This document shows positions 23,901 through 30,277 of a stretch of 30,277 bases of DNA, piece by piece. The stretch comes from Clostridia bacterium. GTDB lineage: Bacteria > Bacillota > Clostridia > Christensenellales > Borkfalkiaceae. Made by a program: the position numbers and the translations under genes. Where the stretch lies: contig CAAGHC010000034.1 of the NCBI GenBank assembly GCA_900769565.1, positions 1 to 30,277 on the forward strand. Direction: 5' to 3'. The notes below the pieces were generated by a model that saw only the letters and a program-made list of their open reading frames with translations, was not told where the DNA came from and did no database searches. Numbering within the stretch: position 1 is the stretch's first letter; the number at the start of each line of letters is the position of its first letter.

Positions 23901-25781
23901 TTATTTTTGCAATTTTGCACGAATCTTATCCATCAATTCTTTGGGCGACTCTCTACCTTCGCTAACACTTACAACACCGATATCAGTCATATATTGTTCA
24001 AGTTTATCTAAATAAGTTAAATCAGCATTTTTATAGTGTTCGATATTGCGAGCAAGCATATATAAAGGATGCACTGCTACACGCTTTAATTTAGTTTTAA
24101 TTTCTTTATCTTTAGCCTTTTCCATTGCTAATTCCAAGTCGTCAATACACCCTTTCAAGAATTCGTAAGGGAAGTTTTCAGGCAAAAATGAGTTTGCAAA
24201 GTGTTCTTGGATATCGCTATGGAAAGCGCCGTTATATTCTTCTTTTAGTTGCTCAAATCTATCTTCTATTCTAAAAATAACGTCATTAACAATGGGCGCA
24301 ACGTCCTTGCCAAAATAAAGGTCGTTAAACTCTTTGGTCAATTGATCAACGTCTCTACTGCTATTCCACATAAGTTTAGATAACAAGTAGGCATTCAAAA
24401 TCCCTTGATAATACTCCGCTCTTCCCGGCGCACCCTGTTGCATCATAAAGCGTGTTTTGAACTGCTTGAAAAATTGCAAGAACTTGGGCATAGTTCTGCG
24501 GTTAGGGAACCACCATAAATGGCATTTAAAATTAACGCCGTAAGTCCACACCATTACGTCTGCACCAAGAGCGTTCCACGCTTTAACTGAAAATTGAAAA
24601 TATTGATTCCAGTCGCAAATTTCTTCAGTTGGCTCGTGCAAGTAACATAAGCCTAATGGCGCACAAAATATTACAACGTTCTTTTCGGGAATAACCTTAT
24701 TGTTTACAGGAATAATTTTTCCTTTGCGAACCTTTAAAGGTGCCCAGAACTCTCTTTCAAGGAAAATATAGGGCTTATTTATTCCGTCTTCGTTTTCCAC
24801 GTATACGGGTGGAATAACCGTATCCAAGTATGAAAAAGAAACTAATTTAATTTCTCTTTCGGGACAATTTTCTTGTCTCCACTTCTCCACTCTACGTGCA
24901 ACGGCGTTTACCCACACCATTAGTGAGCCCGACATAGTAACGTTGCGTTCACGACTGCGCTTGCAACGTTCACATTGACAAAAAGCATACGAGGTTGCGT
25001 CTTCGTGCCCTATCATTATATATTTTTGAGTGGGATGAGCCTTTATATCTTCAATTAAATTTCTAACAAATTCTGAAAGACAACTTTCGGGATTGCCGTC
25101 ATCTTCGTCGTCATCGGTTATGCCGTTAGTCAAGCATAGCCAAGAACGTTCCATTGTGCCTGCATACCACTCGGGATGAGTTTCATAATACTTTGACTTG
25201 GGTAAATATTTGAGCATTGCGTGCATTTCATAACCGTTCCAGTCACGCAAAAAGCCCCCACCGTATTTCTCTGTACCAGCAGGAGTATATTGCGAAACCA
25301 AGCGCAAGCGAGATTGAAACCTAGGATCTTTTACGTTACCTGTATAATAACAACGAATATCAAAATCAGGGATTTCAGTAACGTCTTCTTGCACGATTTC
25401 CACACGCTCGCTAAAAGGTGTATATTCTTCTTGAGCAGTCAAAAACCGAACACCTAGATATCGTTCTGCAAATTCGTACGTCGCATACACGGTCGCACGT
25501 TCTTTTGCACCACAAAGGAAAATATTATCATCCTTAAACAAGATTTTAAACCCGTCATCACGAAGCGATTCAGCATCTAACACTACGCCTAGTTTATTAA
25601 ACTCCACCGTTTCTCCTATGGAAATAAATGGTGGTTTTGCCTCCGTGCAAATTTCTAGATTTGCACCAGTACAACGCTTTATCAAATCTTGTAAGGACTC
25701 GGCGGAGAGTTTTATACTCTCCGACGCATCCTTTGCTATCAATATACTGTGTTCGGTTTTACCATTATTTATAAACAACAT
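23901..25781 (-). CDS. DUF4838 glycosidase-like protein without signal peptide
   Basis: The 626-residue protein has an N-terminal alpha/beta domain (about 1-130) that recalls the N-terminal domains of GH67 or GH20, with FKDDNIFLCGAKERATVYATYEF at about 82-104. A TIM-barrel DUF4838 domain (about 135-450) and a helical tail follow. The block GHED (258-261) is followed by C268-x-C270-x2-C273, shared with the other two DUF4838 proteins here. There is no signal peptide, so this copy should be cytosolic, in contrast to the lipoprotein copy just upstream. DUF4838 has no function I can name with certainty; a hydrolase acting on uronic-acid glycans is inference from fold and context. AGGT precedes the ATG; the gap to the upstream gene is 14 nt. 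Confidence 0.8.
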   Translation of the reverse strand: MLFINNGKTEHSILIAKDASESIKLSAESLQDLIKRCTGANLEICTEAKPPFISIGETVEFNKLGVVLDAESLRDDGFKILFKDDNIFLCGAKERATVYATYEFAERYLGVRFLTAQEEYTPFSERVEIVQEDVTEIPDFDIRCYYTGNVKDPRFQSRLRLVSQYTPAGTEKYGGGFLRDWNGYEMHAMLKYLPKSKYYETHPEWYAGTMERSWLCLTNGITDDDEDDGNPESCLSEFVRNLIEDIKAHPTQKYIMIGHEDATSYAFCQCERCKRSRERNVTMSGSLMVWVNAVARRVEKWRQENCPEREIKLVSFSYLDTVIPPVYVENEDGINKPYIFLEREFWAPLKVRKGKIIPVNNKVIPEKNVVIFCAPLGLCYLHEPTEEICDWNQYFQFSVKAWNALGADVMVWTYGVNFKCHLWWFPNRRTMPKFLQFFKQFKTRFMMQQGAPGRAEYYQGILNAYLLSKLMWNSSRDVDQLTKEFNDLYFGKDVAPIVNDVIFRIEDRFEQLKEEYNGAFHSDIQEHFANSFLPENFPYEFLKGCIDDLELAMEKAKDKEIKTKLKRVAVHPLYMLARNIEHYKNADLTYLDKLEQYMTDIGVVSVSEGRESPKELMDKIRAKLQK

Positions 25782-25795
25782 AATTGATTTACCTA

Positions 25796-27757
25796 TTAAA
25801 TTCCGTATCTCGTTTTCAAGTCTTGTATTACACTACTTTCACCAAAACTACTTACTTCAAACTCACCTAAAATTCTAAAGAACTCTTTAACGTACTCTGC
25901 TTTTTCCGTTTCTGATATTCCATAAGAATTAATATTTTTAAGAATCATATATCTAGGATGTAATTCAGCACGGTTAAAACGCTTAATAAAATCTCTTTTT
26001 TCAGATTCAGTTCTATCAGACGCTTTTATAATCGCCTTACCTTTTTCGATAAGTGCTAGTGCGTTTTCCATAAGTTCGTATGGATACGTTTCTGCAGCAA
26101 GGAATTGTTGGGTATTTTCAAACAACTCCGTGTGAATGTTTAGCATAGCAAAATGACCTTCGTATAAATCTATAAACTGATTCATCACTTCACCTGCTTC
26201 TTCAAAATAGTATTGATTGAACTCGTGCACTATGTCGTAAACGTTTTGATCATAATCCCACATTAACTTTGACATAACGTACGTTTGCAAGAACTTTTGA
26301 TAACTCGTTTTGTCTTGTGAATCTGATTGATTTCTAACGAAAAGCACATTCGCTTGTTCATATACACGTAAGTTATCAGATAGCACAGAAATATTTGGGA
26401 ACCAGAAAAGTGCGTGACGATAGTTGGTTGCATAATCCCAAATCATCAATCTATCGGTGAGAGTCGTCCACCCTGCTATTTCACCACGTATAGGCTCGTT
26501 CTTTGTGCAAGACTCGTCCATAAACGCATGATAATAACAAGCCTCGATAGGAGCGTACATTACGTATACCCTTTCGTGTGGAATTACGTGCTCGTGCGCG
26601 GCAACTAATTTACCCGTTGCTGAATCTACCTTTGTAGGTGGAGTGGAAGACCATTGATATGCAAAACAAGAAACGTAAAACTCTTTATTTGGCATATTTT
26701 CTTTAACCCATTCTTCAACGTATTTTGCTATAGCGTTCATAAACACTATCATTACGCCTGCACGATTACCGTATTTTGCTTGACGTGCTTTACAACGAGT
26801 ACACTCACAAGGTCTATGATGGTCTTCTTGACCTATCATAAAGTACTTTTGAGATGGTTTACTCTTTATAATCTTATCCTTAAGCGCATCAGCCATAGCC
26901 TTTACTACGCTGGTTTCCATAGTTTCATCAACCACACCGTCTTCAGTTATGCCGTGCGTGTAACAAATGGTAGTTCCTGCGCTATTTAGCCACTCATCTT
27001 TATTTTCTTCATAGTGGGGCGAAGTCTTTAACATAGTCATAGTATTATGGAACTGACTATCGTACCAAACGTCGCCATATCCACCACCATATTTAGTGTA
27101 AGCGTCACCACCACCAGCCGTCATACGCATACGTGACATAAACTTGGGATCTTCTATCGTTCTTACATAAAGGTGGCGCATCTCGAAATCTGGTCTTTCC
27201 AAAATATCAAGCGTTTCTTCCATCATAACGTTCTTACTTTCGGGAATGTAGGTAGCGTCATAAGCAAGGAATTTTACGCCTAGATATTCTTCAATAAACT
27301 CGTAAACACCGTAAAGCGTGCCCCTATCGTAATACCCGTTGATAAAAATCATATCACCAATGCTTTTGATAATGAAGCCGTCTGTATTTACCTGTTCTGA
27401 CGTAATAGTAATGCCCGTGCGCTTAAACAAAGAGTTTTGGCCAATACAAATCAATTTTTGATCAGTGCCATATGAAACTTCGTTATCACGTTTAGTAGAA
27501 ATGCTAGCACCAGACACATCCTCAACAAACTCGGTTAACTGTTCTGCAGCACCAACCTCGGTTTCAGACGCATTTTTTGCAATGACGATAGTGTAATCAG
27601 TCTTGCCGTCTTGAATAAAATACTTTGTTCTTTCAACACCCGTACCACCTTGGTTCCCTTTATTTGGGTTATTACAAGCCGTACAAGAGAAAATCAACAT
27701 AAACGCAAGAACTGCGCAAAGAATTTTTTTCGATATATTCTTAACAGTATTTCTCAT
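25796..27757 (-). CDS. DUF4838 glycosidase-like lipoprotein
   Basis: The 653-residue protein begins with a basic, hydrophobic signal and a lipobox ending SCTAC, with C28 as the lipid-attachment cysteine, then a Gly/Asn-rich linker. So it is probably anchored outside the cell. It continues as a full DUF4838 protein: N-terminal alpha/beta domain (about 45-180; DMIFINGYYDRGTLYGVYEF at 135-154), barrel domain with GQED (309-312) followed by C317-x-C319-x2-C322, and a helical tail. It likely handles the polymer or large fragments at the surface, ahead of import (inference). AAGGAG lies eight nucleotides before the ATG and is part of the end of the preceding gene, whose stop is 5 nt upstream. Confidence 0.85.
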   Translation of the reverse strand: MRNTVKNISKKILCAVLAFMLIFSCTACNNPNKGNQGGTGVERTKYFIQDGKTDYTIVIAKNASETEVGAAEQLTEFVEDVSGASISTKRDNEVSYGTDQKLICIGQNSLFKRTGITITSEQVNTDGFIIKSIGDMIFINGYYDRGTLYGVYEFIEEYLGVKFLAYDATYIPESKNVMMEETLDILERPDFEMRHLYVRTIEDPKFMSRMRMTAGGGDAYTKYGGGYGDVWYDSQFHNTMTMLKTSPHYEENKDEWLNSAGTTICYTHGITEDGVVDETMETSVVKAMADALKDKIIKSKPSQKYFMIGQEDHHRPCECTRCKARQAKYGNRAGVMIVFMNAIAKYVEEWVKENMPNKEFYVSCFAYQWSSTPPTKVDSATGKLVAAHEHVIPHERVYVMYAPIEACYYHAFMDESCTKNEPIRGEIAGWTTLTDRLMIWDYATNYRHALFWFPNISVLSDNLRVYEQANVLFVRNQSDSQDKTSYQKFLQTYVMSKLMWDYDQNVYDIVHEFNQYYFEEAGEVMNQFIDLYEGHFAMLNIHTELFENTQQFLAAETYPYELMENALALIEKGKAIIKASDRTESEKRDFIKRFNRAELHPRYMILKNINSYGISETEKAEYVKEFFRILGEFEVSSFGESSVIQDLKTRYGI

Positions 27758-27762
27758 TGCTA

Positions 27763-30277
27763 TTACTCCTTATCCATTACTTGCACTTCAAATTCTTGTC
27801 TTGCTACGTTGTAGTCACCGTCTACTACGTAGTAAACTACTTTATATTTGCCAGATTTTTCTGCCGTATAAGTAAGGCTTTCCGTAACGTTAACGTAACG
27901 TCCTTTAGGCTCTAAGACAAATACGAACAATTCTAAAGCATCACTTGCAGTGGCGTTATCCGTCACCGTAGCCGTAGGAATAGTTATTTGTTCACCAACC
28001 TTTGCCGTTGTAGCAACACTACCAGAAACAGTTATCGTTGGTGGAACTTCATCCTTAACCTTAATTATAAATGCAGGAAGTGATTCTGATCTAGTACCAA
28101 CCTTTATGGTGTAAATAATACGATAATAACCGTATTCATCAGCATTAAAGATAATGGTTTTATCAATAGCAACGTTATTGTATAACGTTTTGGTTGGGCT
28201 TTGAATCTTAACCGTAACGGTTGCGTTATTTTGCAACACGTCGAACACCTTTACTGCTGGAACGCTTATGGTTTCGTTAATCTTAATATTTCTAGTATTT
28301 AACTCAAATTCGTAACTAAGTTGACCGGTAGTTCTATCGTCAAATGCGATAGGCTCACCATTGACAAAGGTTGTAACCAAACGTTGGTTACCCACTTGGT
28401 TAAGGCGTAGATAGGTATCTGTAGTAACACCTGAAACAAAGAACTCTACCATTGCACCACCACTAGCAAAGCCTTCAAACCCTAGCCCATTAAGCATAGT
28501 GTTTAAGCCAAGCACCTTTTTACCTTGGTTGTCGGAAACTTGTTTGGTTACACCACTTACAGCAAAGGAAATCAATCCGTCAGTTTTTTTAGCAAAAGGA
28601 ATTAAAACGTCCAAATTATCGTTAGCGTAAATTACAAGATTACCTTCGTTTAATTTAAAACTTATTTTAACTTGTACAGATGCGTCGTCTGAATCGGTAA
28701 GAACTACCGAAACAATACCACCTGCATTTAAGAACTCGTCATCAGCATAGAACGCTATTGCCATATCATAAGTAGATACGGGGTTTGGCATCTTAACTTT
28801 GAAATCTTCTGCCGACTTAAATTCGGTATAAGATTCATTAAGCGTCGTTTGTACCTTGCTTCTATCGAAAATAATATAATCAGAAATAGTTCCAGAAGCG
28901 ATAACGTTAATATTAAAGGTCTTTTCTTGCACGCCGTTCTTGCCTATTGCTTGATAGGTAACGGTCAAGATTTCACCTGCCGATTGAGTAACTTGATACT
29001 TTCTTGTCGTTAGGTCAATTTCCGAACCATTAACTAAAATCTTGCGTTGTGCGTTGTAGCCCGTTTCAGTTGACGCATAGTTATAATCTATTGCCGTAAA
29101 GTCTGGTAAGGTAAGCGTTTTACCTGTAATTACCGAACTTGGAACTCCCGACACACTAATAATAGGTAAAGTTGGCACAAGCACTTCTACTTCTAATTCG
29201 TGCGTTTTTTGATTACCTATATAGTCAGTAGCAACAACCTTACATACGAGCGTACCACTTGCAGTCGTTTGATAGAACCCAGGTGCGCTAAATTCGACAG
29301 GTATTCCGTTAAACTTCCATTCGGTAGTGAACGTAACCTTGCCGTGACCACCCGTAGTTTTAATTGCAGGTATATACACCTTATCTCCAACGTACACGTC
29401 GTCAATTTGTTCTACGAACGAAACGTTAATATCGGTTGCAGTTTCTTTAACTTCTACAGTATGAGAAATCGCGTTTTGGTTACCAACTACGTCAGTCGCC
29501 GTCCACGTAATAGTGTAAGTTCCAGCCGTGGTAGGAATAAACTTTCCATCAGCAACGGGAACGGGCGCACCCAAACCGTCGGTTACAGCAACCGTAACAG
29601 GTCTTTCATCCGATACTACGTCACGAGCAATAACTGTAGGAATAGGATAAGCCATATTTACAACACCGTCTGGCATAGTATCTTCAACGTAAGATTTTTC
29701 CGTTCTAAATATAAAGGACGGGGGTGTTTGATCGTCTAGGCTATTGCCACCTAGGCTTTGACCAGCGATGGAAGTAACTATTATACCACCATCAGTCGCT
29801 TTAGGCACGGAAATACTAATATAAACTTCGCCCGTGGTAAAGCCATTCCATTGATAGCCGTCGCCTACGTGGTCAACGTTGTCAGCATCAATTACTGTAA
29901 AGTAATTACCATTATGTTGATTGATTATAAATGCTTTTTGTTCATAATCCATAATTATATGTGATAAATGAGTAGGCTTATACTGGTCTACTTGGAAAGA
30001 ACATCCTGCATTAGTACCGTATTTATCCTTAAACACATGTCCATCGCCAGCACGTCTGCCATAGTAACCATTACCACCTGCATTTACACTCAAATAGGTG
30101 TACACGAAAGCGTCGTTATTTCTATCCCACTTAATTCTAACAGTGTTGCTCTCGTCGTGCACGTCGGTAAGAGTTACGACTACGGTAGTGATGTATTCAT
30201 ATCCTTCTTTCTTTTGAAGGGGAACGTCATGTATTAAGCTCATCTGTATTAAACGGAGGATTTCAAAAAAATTTAAA
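27763..30277 (-). CDS. Large secreted Ig-like repeat protein, 5' end outside window
   Basis: At least 826 residues are visible. Although an ATG lies at 30243, the frame has no stop up to the window edge and no ribosome site before that ATG, so the true start with its presumed signal peptide is outside. The first part (about residues 1-175) is a beta-rich, possibly jelly-roll domain (GNGYYGRRAGDGHVF). After it come several Ig-like/HYR or DUF5011-type modules, for example PPSFIFRTEKSY near 175, GTYTITWTATDVVGN near 245 and PPTITVSGSVATTAKVGEQITIP near 740. A less regular middle part, about 455-640, may be a second binding domain. It ends in MDKE without a sortase signal. The likely role is glycan or cell-surface binding outside the cell (inference). 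The stop lies 5 nt before the DUF4838 lipoprotein start. Confidence 0.75.
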   Translation of the reverse strand, partial: LNFFEILRLIQMSLIHDVPLQKKEGYEYITTVVVTLTDVHDESNTVRIKWDRNNDAFVYTYLSVNAGGNGYYGRRAGDGHVFKDKYGTNAGCSFQVDQYKPTHLSHIIMDYEQKAFIINQHNGNYFTVIDADNVDHVGDGYQWNGFTTGEVYISISVPKATDGGIIVTSIAGQSLGGNSLDDQTPPSFIFRTEKSYVEDTMPDGVVNMAYPIPTVIARDVVSDERPVTVAVTDGLGAPVPVADGKFIPTTAGTYTITWTATDVVGNQNAISHTVEVKETATDINVSFVEQIDDVYVGDKVYIPAIKTTGGHGKVTFTTEWKFNGIPVEFSAPGFYQTTASGTLVCKVVATDYIGNQKTHELEVEVLVPTLPIISVSGVPSSVITGKTLTLPDFTAIDYNYASTETGYNAQRKILVNGSEIDLTTRKYQVTQSAGEILTVTYQAIGKNGVQEKTFNINVIASGTISDYIIFDRSKVQTTLNESYTEFKSAEDFKVKMPNPVSTYDMAIAFYADDEFLNAGGIVSVVLTDSDDASVQVKISFKLNEGNLVIYANDNLDVLIPFAKKTDGLISFAVSGVTKQVSDNQGKKVLGLNTMLNGLGFEGFASGGAMVEFFVSGVTTDTYLRLNQVGNQRLVTTFVNGEPIAFDDRTTGQLSYEFELNTRNIKINETISVPAVKVFDVLQNNATVTVKIQSPTKTLYNNVAIDKTIIFNADEYGYYRIIYTIKVGTRSESLPAFIIKVKDEVPPTITVSGSVATTAKVGEQITIPTATVTDNATASDALELFVFVLEPKGRYVNVTESLTYTAEKSGKYKVVYYVVDGDYNVARQEFEVQVMDKE

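Noticed and set aside
29200..29739. Long open frame of 179 codons on the plus strand
   Set aside because: It lies fully opposite the Ig-like repeat gene, has a Cys/Arg-rich composition unlike a folded protein and no ribosome site; it is a shadow of the minus-strand gene.
1..30277. CRISPR arrays, tRNA or rRNA genes, insertion sequences and phage genes
   Set aside because: I found no regularly spaced repeats, no cloverleaf-like sequences with a T-loop, and no transposase, integrase or phage structural motifs on either strand.

Overview
The window looks like chromosomal DNA of an AT-rich, Gram-positive-type anaerobe, most likely a gut Clostridia or Christensenellales-like Firmicute. The clues are Shine-Dalgarno sites of the AAGGAG type, textbook TTGACA-17-TATAAT promoters, lipobox lipoproteins, an ECF transporter S component, a NiaR/3H-type NAD repressor and large glycan-degradation operons. 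Lineage is inference from gene style only. Nearly every gene lies on the minus strand, so transcription runs from right to left.

Left part (1-3450): a bidirectional terminator, then a two-gene operon of a GH29 fucosidase-like protein and KDPG aldolase (eda) with its own consensus promoter. Next come a lone endonuclease/exonuclease/phosphatase-family gene with its own promoter, and a lone ECF S component with promoter and terminator. A 22-codon stub resembling the start of a GH3 enzyme overlaps the fucosidase promoter.

Broken segment (3452-7091): this appears to be the decayed remnant of a second glycan locus. It holds a phosphotriesterase-family gene cut to 52 codons, an uncharacterised protein with an IWGH motif, a small lipoprotein with two Big2-like domains, and a DUF4838 glycosidase-like gene that has lost its start. 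An AraC-family regulator on the plus strand has also lost its start. The last two meet head to head near position 6495-6505 with no room for promoters, which points to a deletion (or an assembly join) that removed both 5' ends.

NAD operon (11437 down to 7184): a perfect promoter overlapped by a palindromic operator-like site drives nadA, an in-frame nadB-nadC fusion, niaR and an HD-domain phosphohydrolase. Spacing is tight (1, 20 and 11 nt). NiaR probably represses its own operon.

Glycan operon (>30277 down to 11634): at least 12 genes over about 18.6 kb run without a visible internal promoter and end at a strong terminator. In order of transcription they are: a large secreted Ig-like repeat protein (5' end outside the window), a DUF4838 lipoprotein, a DUF4838 protein without signal peptide, a heparinase II/III-like lyase, a GH78 rhamnosidase, an acetyl-xylan-esterase-like hydrolase, a sialidase-like propeller, a small alpha/beta hydrolase, a second esterase, a TIM-barrel glycosidase-like protein, a tyrosine-phosphatase-family protein and a second heparinase-like lyase. 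Only the first two look exported. The rest should act in the cytosol on imported, acetylated, uronate- and rhamnose-containing oligosaccharides. No transporter is present, so uptake must be encoded elsewhere. The downstream KDPG aldolase would fit the end of a uronate pathway, but that link is inference.
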